Positions 12,231 through 19,327 of a stretch of 64,000 nucleotides of DNA are shown in pieces (within the stretch, counting starts at the first letter, position 1; the number at the start of each line of letters is the position of its first letter). Origin of the DNA: a virus; IMG/VR virus record IMGVR_UViG_3300050821_010639, positions 1 to 64,000 of that record; one strand, given 5' to 3'. Both the position numbers and the translations under genes were made by a program. Under the pieces are notes generated by a model. That model searched no databases, was not told the origin of the DNA, and was given only the letters and a program-made list of their open reading frames with translations.

Positions 12231-14048
12231 CTACTTCTTGACGGTCTTGCCGGCGGTCGTGGCGTGCGTGGCCGGGCCGGGGGCCTTCTTAGGTGGCGCG
12301 GCCGGGTGGGCGGCCAGGTGCTGCAAGTGCTCCAGGTGGAGCGCGTGAAGGTGCTGCAAGTGCTCCAGGTGGAGAACGTGCATCTCGTGCAGGTGGTGTG
12401 ACTCCGGGGTCGGGTGCCCGGCAGGCGGGTGCGCGGAGCCAGGGTAGGCCCTGGGCCTGGCCGCGCCCGTGCTGTGCCCGGCGCTGGTGCCCGCTGACTT
12501 GCCCGCGGCCACGGCCAGCTCCAGCCGCTCGACCGCGCTCAGCCTCGCGGGCCCGTTCGGGTTGTCACTGCCGGCCTGAGCGTAGACGTGCGAGCTGACC
12601 GTCTTGCCGCCAGCCTGCATTCGCGACGCGGCGTCCGCCGTGACGGTCATGTTCCCCATGTCGGCCAGCGCCCGCACGTGCGCGTGGATGTGCCGGGCCA
12701 GGTGGTGCGCCCCGGCCTCGCGCGCGATCATGACGGCCCGCAGCGCGGACTGGGCGGCCCCGCTGCGGTTGGTGCCCAGCATGTCCCGTGCCCGGTTCAG
12801 GTAGGCGTCCAGCCGGGCCTTGTCGAGCGCGGGCATGGCGTTCAGCTCGGCCGCCGCCCGCGACTCGGTGACGTTCATCAGGTCCTCGGGCGGCTGGATG
12901 AGCGGCGTCGCGCCCGAGGTGTCGGACTCCGCGGGCTCGGACACGTCCTTGCCCGTGACCACCGCCAGCGCGAGGCGGTCCAGTGCGCTCATGTCACCCT
13001 CCGTCATCCGGGCCATCTGGCTCGGGCCGTTGAAAACGCCGTGGAAGTACCGCTTGCGGATGCGGTCGGACAGCGCGCCCAGCGCCTGCTCCGCCTTCCG
13101 CCAGGCCATGGTCTTGTCATAGCCCTGCTTCATCGCCGTCGTAGCCGAGGACTGCCCTGCCGGCGGGATGCGGGTGAACACGTTGGCGGTGTAAGCCGAG
13201 GGCAGCATGTTCCCCAGGTCAGCCTTGTGCGCCGCGTACATGGCCGCCTGGGCGCTGCGCATCATGCCCAGTGCCTCCAGCGGGTTGTCCTTGTTCAGCT
13301 TCCAGGCGGCCTGCTCCAGGAACTTCCTCGCGGTGTCGCTCAGGTCCTTCTGGCTGCACTCGGGAACCAGCGGGATGACCGCCTTCACCTCGGCCGCGGT
13401 CGGCAACGCCACGACCGGCGGCAGCGGCGGGCTCGGGCTGATGGCCTGCACCGGGTTCTGGTAGAGACCGTACTGGGAATACCGCCCGCCAGGTGGCGGC
13501 GGCACGAGGAACGGGCGCGCGCCCGGGGCCGTCGCCACCGCCAGCCCGACGGCTGAGGCGGCAGCGTGGTGCTCGTGCGCCTCGGCCTTCTCCTTCTCCC
13601 ACTCGGCCACGTTCTTCGCCGCGGCGGCCCGCACGTCCGGGTGGGTGCGCTTGCCCTTGCCGCTCTTGGTCTTCCAGCCGCCCGGGTTGACGCCCGCCGC
13701 CCACTTCTTGACGATGCCGACGGCGACCCCGTACGCGTCGTGCTTGCCGTAGCGCTCCACCAGGTGCGGGTACAGGTGCTCCACGTACGGGGGGAGGTGA
13801 TGGCCCTTCATGTGGAACAGGCCGGGCCCGCCCGGGGGCACCGTCGGCTTGACGACGGTCGACGCCTCGGGCGTGTGCGGCGTGAACTTGACTAGTGCCC
13901 CGCCGCCCGTTGCCGGCCTGCAATGCAGGTCAGGGTGGTCACGCCCGCCCTTGTCCACGTGTCGGTACCACGGGCACTCGCGCAGCAGGTGGTCATGCGC
14001 CTCGCGCTCATCGTGCGCCGCCTCCAGCAGCTCCAGGGCTCCCGCCAT
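12231..14048 (-). CDS. 605-aa helical protein with His-rich repeat tail
   Basis: Unrecognised large protein in the morphogenesis block. Residues 70-150 hold HLPPYVEHLYPHLVERYGKH...WKTKSGKGKRTHPDVRAAAAKNVAEWEKEKAEAH, a lysine-rich segment of a kind found in actinophage structural genes. Residues 215-480 are alpha-helical repeats (for example ALDRLALAVVTGKD and AVERLELAVAAGKS recur, suggesting an internal duplication). The C-terminus has tandem HLEHLQHLHAL-type heptads. There is no ATPase, protease or portal motif I can identify. A virion scaffold or internal protein is possible. Confidence 0.5.
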   Translation of the reverse strand: MAGALELLEAAHDEREAHDHLLRECPWYRHVDKGGRDHPDLHCRPATGGGALVKFTPHTPEASTVVKPTVPPGGPGLFHMKGHHLPPYVEHLYPHLVERYGKHDAYGVAVGIVKKWAAGVNPGGWKTKSGKGKRTHPDVRAAAAKNVAEWEKEKAEAHEHHAAASAVGLAVATAPGARPFLVPPPPGGRYSQYGLYQNPVQAISPSPPLPPVVALPTAAEVKAVIPLVPECSQKDLSDTARKFLEQAAWKLNKDNPLEALGMMRSAQAAMYAAHKADLGNMLPSAYTANVFTRIPPAGQSSATTAMKQGYDKTMAWRKAEQALGALSDRIRKRYFHGVFNGPSQMARMTEGDMSALDRLALAVVTGKDVSEPAESDTSGATPLIQPPEDLMNVTESRAAAELNAMPALDKARLDAYLNRARDMLGTNRSGAAQSALRAVMIAREAGAHHLARHIHAHVRALADMGNMTVTADAASRMQAGGKTVSSHVYAQAGSDNPNGPARLSAVERLELAVAAGKSAGTSAGHSTGAARPRAYPGSAHPPAGHPTPESHHLHEMHVLHLEHLQHLHALHLEHLQHLAAHPAAPPKKAPGPATHATTAGKTVKK

Positions 14049-14068
14049 GCCCTGGTAATCGCCCGCGG

Positions 14069-14455
14069 CTACCCGGGCGTGCCCAAGGTGACGTCCTTGA
14101 AACCGCTCTTCTCCCAGTACCGCAGGTTGGCGCGGCGCATGTCGTCGGGGTAGTGCGCCAGCAGCGCCACCGCCGCGGCCTCGTACGGCTCGAACACGGC
14201 CATGCAGCCCTCAACAGGGTCCTCAGCGGTCCCGCACACCCGGCAGGGCAGGAACTGCGCGTCCGACTCGCGCTCCCACTCAGCCTTGCGCTCCGGGTCG
14301 TTACGGTACTTACGCAGCTCCTCGCGGAACTTTTCCTCCAGCGGGGCCAGCTGCAGGTCGCGGATAGCGGCCTGCAGCATCTCGGACGGGCTCAGGCCGT
14401 GGCCCTTGAGGAACTTGTACTGGTCACCAGGCAGGTAGACAGAGACATTCGGCAT
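14069..14455 (-). CDS. Ribbon-helix-helix DNA-binding regulator with Cys domain
   Basis: 128 aa. Residues 1-33 (MPNVSVYLPGDQYKFLKG..LSPSEMLQAAI) fit a ribbon-helix-helix fold: a beta strand with alternating residues, then two helices, as in CopG/MetJ-type repressors, which bind inverted repeats as dimers. The rest is charged helix plus CRVCG...GC, a possible zinc site. The ATG at 14455 is preferred over 14461 because it lies six bases after a TAGTGT -10 box, as in other leaderless genes here. A variant of the genome-wide operator covers its -35 box, so it may regulate itself and is a candidate for the operator-binding protein (inference). Confidence 0.6.
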   Translation of the reverse strand: MPNVSVYLPGDQYKFLKGHGLSPSEMLQAAIRDLQLAPLEEKFREELRKYRNDPERKAEWERESDAQFLPCRVCGTAEDPVEGCMAVFEPYEAAAVALLAHYPDDMRRANLRYWEKSGFKDVTLGTPG

Positions 14456-14461
14456 GCACAT

Positions 14462-14492
14462 ACACTATGCGTGTACTTGTACCCCCGTCAAG
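14462..14492 (-). promoter_or_regulatory. Leaderless promoter with variant operator
   Basis: Minus strand: -35 TTGACG (14486-14491), 18 bases, -10 TAGTGT (14462-14467), then six bases to the ATG at 14455. CTTGACGGGGGTACAAG (14476-14492) resembles the operator with one inserted base. Confidence 0.5.
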
Positions 14493-14515
14493 CTCCTGGG
14501 TCCAGGTGTCCGCCA

Positions 14516-14956
14516 TCAGGCCCCGCTCAGCGCCTCAACGAACTTGTCCTGCAGCAGCGCGCGCAGCGCCCCGTCGTCCACCTCGTCCAGCACCGCCAGG
14601 AAGACGTCGCGGACCTTCTCCGGGGCGAGGCCTCCGGGGTCAGTGCGCTTGCTCTTCAGCCGCACGTCGTCCCAGGTCTTGGCGATGGCCTCCCAGGCGA
14701 GGATGGCGTCCTTCTCCTGGCCCGGGTGCTGGTAGCCGTCGTCGGTGCCGTAACCGCGCCTGCTGACCTGCTGGTGCTTGAAGAACCAGTTGAGCATCAC
14801 CGACGTGCGCATGATCTGCGCGACCGACATGTCCAGGCCCTCGCACTCGCGGCGCGCGGTCGCGTAGAACTCCTCGTACCCGGTACGAAGGTCGGCGTCC
14901 TCTACGCTCTTCGGGCAGGTGAACAGCCCGTCGAACTTGTCCCAGTCACTAGCCAC
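14516..14956 (-). CDS. 146-aa helical protein of unknown function
   Basis: Helical, charged protein: MASDWDKFDGLF, then IMRTSVMLNWFFKH in the middle and VFLAVLDEVDDGALRALLQDKFVEAL at the end. Regulator-free and without known motifs. It precedes the RHH gene and overlaps the 64-aa gene upstream by eight bases, so it belongs to the chain starting with the glycan-modifying genes. A terminase small subunit is conceivable from size and position but no HTH is evident. Confidence 0.5.
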   Translation of the reverse strand: MASDWDKFDGLFTCPKSVEDADLRTGYEEFYATARRECEGLDMSVAQIMRTSVMLNWFFKHQQVSRRGYGTDDGYQHPGQEKDAILAWEAIAKTWDDVRLKSKRTDPGGLAPEKVRDVFLAVLDEVDDGALRALLQDKFVEALSGA

Positions 14957-15143
14957 GCACGGATAATCGGGCGGCCCCGTGGTGCGGGCAGTCAGGCTCC
15001 GTCGTCAGGCGCACCCAGTCCTTGCCCATGCCGACCCCGTAAAGCCGCCCCAGGCTCTTGAACTCGTACTCGCACGGGCAACGGTCATCGCCCTGGTAGA
15101 AGATGACCGACTGCCGCAGCACCTCGTCCTCACGAGCCTTCAT
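14949..15143 (-). CDS. 64-aa Cys-containing small protein
   Basis: MKAREDEVLRQSVIF followed by DDRCPCEYEF and PDCPHHGAA: three cysteines and two histidines could form one zinc site. Its ATG lies inside the end of the frame at 15130-15267. Ribosome binding is weak, so expression probably depends on coupling. Confidence 0.5.
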   Translation of the reverse strand: MKAREDEVLRQSVIFYQGDDRCPCEYEFKSLGRLYGVGMGKDWVRLTTEPDCPHHGAARLSVRG

Positions 15144-15267
15144 CAGGCGGCTTGTCGCTTCCCGAGCACGCAGTACCCTCGCCGTGCCGGTAGAGATTCC
15201 CGGTCAACGGCCGGACCGCCACGCCGCAGCGGCACACCGGGCACTCAGCTAGCCGGGTCGTCCACAA
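15130..15267 (-). CDS. 45-aa putative zinc-ribbon protein
   Basis: Short frame from a possible TTG at 15267: MWTTRLAECPVCRCGVAV, then TGNLYRHGEGTACSGS. The CPVCRC...H...C pattern suggests a zinc ribbon. It overlaps the end of the GT-A glycosyltransferase gene and the start of the 64-aa gene, which fits the compact arrangement. The start codon is uncertain. Confidence 0.4.
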   Translation of the reverse strand: MWTTRLAECPVCRCGVAVRPLTGNLYRHGEGTACSGSDKPPDEGS

Positions 15268-16033
15268 GACGGTAGCTCACGTGCTCGCGGTGCTCGCGGA
15301 ACGAGGCCGCCTGCTGCAGCGGGAAGATGCCCGGAGTGGAGTAGACGCCGGCGTACTCGCCGATGGTCTGGCTGCGCGCGGCATCCGGAACAAGGTTCCG
15401 CCACGGGCCGATCGCGGACAACCGCTGCAGGTTCCAGTCGTAGCCGGACTCACCTGCCCCGCCGCTGTCGCAGTCCCAGTCCCACACCGGGCGGATCGTG
15501 GTCCTCCAGGTGCGCCGCCAGGTGCACCACACCCAGGGGTTGAAGTACGGCAGCAGCCGCACTGCGGCCTGGTCGGCGCCCTCGTCCTCGCGTGGCGCGG
15601 ACAGGCCGTCCCAGCCGGCCCCGCCCTGGTTGTGCGCGCAGATGCACAACGTGACGTCATCGAAGTGGCCCTGAGCCCAGTCCATGTAGGCCAGCACGTC
15701 ACTGGAGACGATGACGTCTTCCTCGCCGCAGAGCACGAACTCCGGGGCGAAGCCGTCGAACAGCCGGTCAATAGCCTCGCCGAGCGCGCGGTGCATGCCG
15801 GGGCCCGCCTGCGCTCCCGGGCTGTCGGGGAGGACCACGATCTTGCGGGACAGGGCGTCCTCGGCTTCCCTGATGACGTCCATCTGGTCATCGAGCCGGT
15901 GCGAGGGCCCAAGCGCGACGGCGACCATGCGCAGCTCATCGACCCGTGCCGCGGCTGCCCACGAGAGGAAAGTGCGCCGCAGGTAGTCCGGGCGCTTCCA
16001 CGCGGTGATGACCAGCGCGGTGTCGTTCAGCAT
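15245..16033 (-). CDS. GT-A fold glycosyltransferase-like protein
   Basis: 262 aa. It opens with a nucleotide-sugar-binding strand ALVITAWKRPDYLRRTFLSW, as in GT2-type transferases. FVLCGEEDVIVSSDVLAY near residue 115 takes the place of the DxD metal motif (EED). GAGWDGL and WTWCTWRRTW-type aromatic segments could line the acceptor site. Neighbours are a GT17-like transferase and a SAM methyltransferase, overlapping by a few bases, so the three probably decorate one substrate. The substrate is unknown: virion protein, teichoic acid or DNA are all possible. Confidence 0.65.
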   Translation of the reverse strand: MLNDTALVITAWKRPDYLRRTFLSWAAAARVDELRMVAVALGPSHRLDDQMDVIREAEDALSRKIVVLPDSPGAQAGPGMHRALGEAIDRLFDGFAPEFVLCGEEDVIVSSDVLAYMDWAQGHFDDVTLCICAHNQGGAGWDGLSAPREDEGADQAAVRLLPYFNPWVWCTWRRTWRTTIRPVWDWDCDSGGAGESGYDWNLQRLSAIGPWRNLVPDAARSQTIGEYAGVYSTPGIFPLQQAASFREHREHVSYRLVDDPAS

Positions 16034-16881
16034 GCGCCCTCCCTCGGGCGGAACCAGATGTCAGGAGCAGGGCCGACCGGGCGCTGCCGGCCGGCGTCCC
16101 AGCTGCGCGCGATCCACTCCGGCCAGGTCGAGTCGACTTCCACGGCGGTGAACTGGGTCTCGCCCGCCCGGCCGCTGCCCGGCCACCACAGGCCGTCGCG
16201 GTAGTACCGGCCGGCCGCCAGCCCGGCCTCGGTCTCGGGGATGGCCTCAGCGTGGCTGAAGGCGTGCACCTTCTCGCGTGCGGCCAGCTCACCGCCCAGC
16301 CAGGTCAGGTGCCAGCCGGCCGGCCGCACGTCCTCGTAGACGGGCCAGCCGGTCTCGCGCAGCTGGGTGAAGCTGCCGACCTGGCCGTAGCGCATCACCG
16401 ACGGGGCGTGCCAGGGCCAGGGCACCTCCCAGTCAACGGCGAACATGAAGAACCGCAGTTGCAGCTTGCACGGGGTGACCGACCTGCGGTTAATCCCGAG
16501 CGACAGGATTGCCTCACGCGAAGGAATCTCGTCCGCGTCACCGTGCAGGATGAGGTCGCCGCGCCGTGCGCCCGCGCGGTCAAGCCCCCCGAACACCGCC
16601 TGGCGGGAACTGTGCTCGCGCGCCCAGGTGTCGCCGGCCTCCTTGCCGACGTGGCTGGTCGACGGGTGGTGGCGGACGTAGGTGATGCGCCGGGCCCAGG
16701 GCGCAAACCGCTCACGCTGCTCCTCGAACGTGAACGGCTTGGGCTGGCCCTGGAAAGTCAGGTCGCCCTCCACGACCACGTGGTGGACCCCGATGCACTC
16801 AAGCTCGCGCAGGCGGCACTCCAGCAGGTCGGGCTCAGTGCCGATGCCGCTGTAGAGGAGCGTGTCGTAGATCCTGGTCAC
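16027..16881 (-). CDS. Glycosyltransferase family 17-like protein
   Basis: 284 aa, start GTG at 16881 overlapping the previous stop (GTGA). Family 17 features: N-terminal RIYDTLLYSGIGTEPDLLECRL, then FVEGDLTFQG-like strand, a GDLILHGDADEIPSREAI segment carrying the catalytic acids, WHLTWLGGE and KVHAFSHAE near the end. Family knowledge: GT17 includes N-acetylglucosaminyltransferases acting on mannose; bacterial and phage members have unknown acceptors. Works with the adjacent GT-A and methyltransferase genes. Confidence 0.75.
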   Translation of the reverse strand: MTRIYDTLLYSGIGTEPDLLECRLRELECIGVHHVVVEGDLTFQGQPKPFTFEEQRERFAPWARRITYVRHHPSTSHVGKEAGDTWAREHSSRQAVFGGLDRAGARRGDLILHGDADEIPSREAILSLGINRRSVTPCKLQLRFFMFAVDWEVPWPWHAPSVMRYGQVGSFTQLRETGWPVYEDVRPAGWHLTWLGGELAAREKVHAFSHAEAIPETEAGLAAGRYYRDGLWWPGSGRAGETQFTAVEVDSTWPEWIARSWDAGRQRPVGPAPDIWFRPREGAC

Positions 16882-17444
16882 AGGACCACCCACCAGAGCT
16901 TGTCGAACTGGGTGTTGACCTGAACGACGTCCTGGTCGGCAGGGAACACCTGCCGGACCCCGGCCGCTACCGTCGGCCAGTTCCAGTCGTCGCCGGCGAA
17001 GACCGCCCCGGGCACGGCGTACGGCAGCAGCGCGGTGATGTTGTCGGCCACTTCCTGCGTCGTGTGCGCGGCGTCCAGGTGCAGGAACCGGATCGGGTCT
17101 TCCCACTGGGCGGCGAACTCGCGCCAGCCCATCTTCCAGACGCAGACGTTGCCCTCGGTAGCCTCGGCGATGTTGGCCATGAAAATGCCGTAGTTATCAC
17201 GCTTGACCAGCTCCGGGTCAATGCCGATGCCGGCCGCAGCCGACTCCGGGCCGTCGCCCAGCCAGTGGTCCACGACATGCAGGAGCTTCGGGCAGATCGC
17301 GTTAGCGACGGGGATAGCACTGCGGCCCTGCCAGGTGCCGACCTCGATGGCCTCGCCGGCCAGGTAGTCCGTGGACTGGGCCAGGGCCGCCAGCACGTCC
17401 AGCTGGCCCTGGCTCATCCACTCCTCGTCAAAGCAAAGGACCAC
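16878..17444 (-). CDS. SAM-dependent methyltransferase (class I)
   Basis: 188 aa. Motif I AIEVGTWQGRSAIPVANA binds S-adenosylmethionine, DHWLGDGPES is the acidic loop, and IRFLHLDAAHTTQEVADNI with GAVFAGDDW match the Methyltransf_24 type (macrocin or rhamnosyl O-methyltransferase relatives). It likely methylates a sugar placed by the neighbouring transferases. Start GTG at 17444 overlaps the previous stop by one base. Substrate unproven. Confidence 0.75.
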   Translation of the reverse strand: MVLCFDEEWMSQGQLDVLAALAQSTDYLAGEAIEVGTWQGRSAIPVANAICPKLLHVVDHWLGDGPESAAAGIGIDPELVKRDNYGIFMANIAEATEGNVCVWKMGWREFAAQWEDPIRFLHLDAAHTTQEVADNITALLPYAVPGAVFAGDDWNWPTVAAGVRQVFPADQDVVQVNTQFDKLWWVVL

Positions 17445-17680
17445 TAGCCCTCCGCGTCGGCGATGGCCTGGCGGACCGCCGCGTCCTTGGCGTCAACCAG
17501 GTGCCGCAGGGCCACGGTGAACTCAGGGCCGTCGCCGACCAGCTCAAGCAGCCGGTCCCGGGTGTCGCACATCACAGCGGCAACAGTAGCGGGAGCACCC
17601 TCCGGAAGGCGGGGGTTCGGCGTAAGCCACCGGGCTACCTGCTGGGTGGACGGGTGGCGGGCGGACAGGTTTGCGCTCAT
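17444..17680 (-). CDS. 78-aa conserved-type small helical protein
   Basis: MSANLSARHPSTQQVARWLT, then PATVAAVMCDTRDRLLELVGDGPEFTVALRHLVDAKDAAVRQAI. The closing pattern (LVDAKDAAVRQAI) is common to small proteins of actinophages with no known role. It overlaps the stop of dnaX upstream and the start of the methyltransferase downstream. Confidence 0.6.
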   Translation of the reverse strand: MSANLSARHPSTQQVARWLTPNPRLPEGAPATVAAVMCDTRDRLLELVGDGPEFTVALRHLVDAKDAAVRQAIADAEG

Positions 17681-18831
17681 ACGGACCCCAGCGTCTCTCT
17701 CATGAACTCGACGGAGGCCCTCTCGCCCCCGCCCGGTGCGATCGGCGCGGCCTGCTCGCGCGGGGCCAGCTTCCGGGCGACCATCGCCAGGGCCAGGGTC
17801 AGCGCGGTATCGCGGTCATCGAGCCGGACCCTGGCGTGCAGGTCCCACAGCACGGCCATGGCGGCGTGCGCGCGAGCCCCCCCTAGCCGGGCGGCCAGGG
17901 CCTGCCGGGCGGCCAGGGCCTCGCCCTGGGCGGCAATGCAGCCTCCGCACGACAGCACCAGCAGGTCGCGCAGGGCGAGGACAAGCTGGCGGGCCACGTG
18001 GCCCGCGTCCCCGTACGACACCAGGGCGCGGGCCAGCGCCTCGTACATGGCGGGGTAGTCGCCGTCAGCCGCCGCGGTCAGCAGGGCCGGCGCGAAGTCA
18101 GTCTCCCCGGTCAGCTCGCGCCACAGCTCCAGGCTGGAGATGCCGACCGAGCTGACCTGGTCGAGCCGCATCACAGCATCGCGCATGCCGCCCCCGGCGG
18201 CCTCGGCGACAGCGGTCAGCAGCGCGGGCTCAGCCGCGAGCCCCTCGGCCTGGCAGATGCTCACCAGGCGGTCGCGGATGACGCCAACGGGCAGCGGGTC
18301 GAACCGGAACGGGCTGCAACGGGAGCGCACCGTGCGGGGGATGGAGGCGAACTGGGTGGTAATCAAGATGAACACCACGCCAGGCGGCGGCTCCTCCAGG
18401 ATTTTCAGGATGGACTCGAATGCCGCAGCGGACAGCCCGTGCGCCTCATCGATGATGTAGACCTTGCGCCCGCCGCCGACGGCGCCGTAATAGGCGCGGG
18501 TGCGGATGGCCCGCACCTGGTCGACGGTGCCATTGCTCGCGGCGTCCAGCTCCTCCACGTCCGGGCTGGTGTCGTTGTCGACCGCGAGGCAGCTCACGCA
18601 CGTCCCGCACGGCCAGCTGGCCGCCGGGCCGGGCCGGGCCTCGCAGTTGAGCGCCTTGGCCACGATCCGGGCCATGGTGGTCTTGCCGCAGCCGCGCTCG
18701 CCGTAGAAGAGCATCCCGCCGGGCACCGTGCCCCGCTTGCACATCAGGTACAGCAGGGCCACGGCTGGCTTCTGCCCGGCGACATCGCCGAACACGCGCG
18801 GCCTGTAGCGCAGTGCCAGCTGCTCGCTCAT
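17677..18831 (-). CDS. dnaX: DNA polymerase III gamma/tau-like clamp loader ATPase
   Basis: 384 aa. Clear DnaX features: ALRYRPRVFGDVAGQ at the start, Walker A GERGCGKTT near 45, zinc-type cysteines CEARPG..CGTCVSC, Walker B KVYIIDEAH near 120, sensor 1 ILITTQ and RSRC arginine finger near 170. Family knowledge: it opens and loads the beta clamp with delta and delta-prime, which are also encoded here (41406-43568). Length fits a gamma-like form with little or no tau tail. Start ATG at 18831 overlaps the MazG stop (ATGA). Confidence 0.9.
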   Translation of the reverse strand: MSEQLALRYRPRVFGDVAGQKPAVALLYLMCKRGTVPGGMLFYGERGCGKTTMARIVAKALNCEARPGPAASWPCGTCVSCLAVDNDTSPDVEELDAASNGTVDQVRAIRTRAYYGAVGGGRKVYIIDEAHGLSAAAFESILKILEEPPPGVVFILITTQFASIPRTVRSRCSPFRFDPLPVGVIRDRLVSICQAEGLAAEPALLTAVAEAAGGGMRDAVMRLDQVSSVGISSLELWRELTGETDFAPALLTAAADGDYPAMYEALARALVSYGDAGHVARQLVLALRDLLVLSCGGCIAAQGEALAARQALAARLGGARAHAAMAVLWDLHARVRLDDRDTALTLALAMVARKLAPREQAAPIAPGGGERASVEFMRETLGSV

Positions 18832-19091
18832 GCGAACGTCCTCGTCTCGCCCGCCACGACCGCGGCCATGCACTCGCCCAGGTCCAGCCCGAGCTTGCTG
18901 CCCAGCTCGAACAGGGCGAGGCCGACATCTCCGTACTCCTTCGCCACCTCCCCGGCAGGACGGCCCTTGAGAACGGCCCCGGCCAGCTCCCCCAGCTCTT
19001 CCAGCGCCTTAAGGGCCTGCTGCTCTACAGCGGGGTACCGGTCGGTACCGTGCTTCGCGATGATCTCGCGGGCCAGCTCGTGTCCGTTCAC
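18828..19091 (-). CDS. MazG-like NTP pyrophosphohydrolase (copy 1)
   Basis: 87 aa. LKALEELGELAGAVLKG and EVAKEYGDVGLALFELGSKLG carry the EExxE and ExxD motifs that bind magnesium in MazG-type all-alpha pyrophosphatases. Such enzymes clear non-canonical or excess nucleotides, or lower (p)ppGpp in phage infections. Start GTG at 19091 with GAGGAG six bases before. One of three MazG-like genes in the window. Confidence 0.7.
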   Translation of the reverse strand: MNGHELAREIIAKHGTDRYPAVEQQALKALEELGELAGAVLKGRPAGEVAKEYGDVGLALFELGSKLGLDLGECMAAVVAGETRTFA

Positions 19092-19327
19092 TCGGGTCTC
19101 CTCATGCTGATGGTGGTCGCGATAACCGGGGGGCCGGGCTCCGGCCCGGTCACGGGCAGGCCCGCCGCGCAGAACGCGCCCGAGCTGAGCTTGCGGTGGC
19201 CGAACTCGCCGCCGCACTCCGGGCAGGCGAGGTACGTGACGTCGCCGTCCTGCTCAGGCTCAGCGGGGCCGCCGCAGTAGATGCAGTCGGCGCCCTCTTC
19301 GACCAGCGGCTCAGGCGGGCTGCTCAA
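19088..19327 (-). CDS. 79-aa zinc-ribbon protein
   Basis: Two CxxC pairs, CIYCGG and CPECGG, spaced for a zinc ribbon, then a Gly/Pro-rich tail ending ISMRRPE. The likely start is TTG at 19327 with GGAG four bases upstream, inside the last codons of the radical SAM gene. An ATG further upstream is possible. Function unknown. Confidence 0.5.
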   Translation of the reverse strand: MSSPPEPLVEEGADCIYCGGPAEPEQDGDVTYLACPECGGEFGHRKLSSGAFCAAGLPVTGPEPGPPVIATTISMRRPE

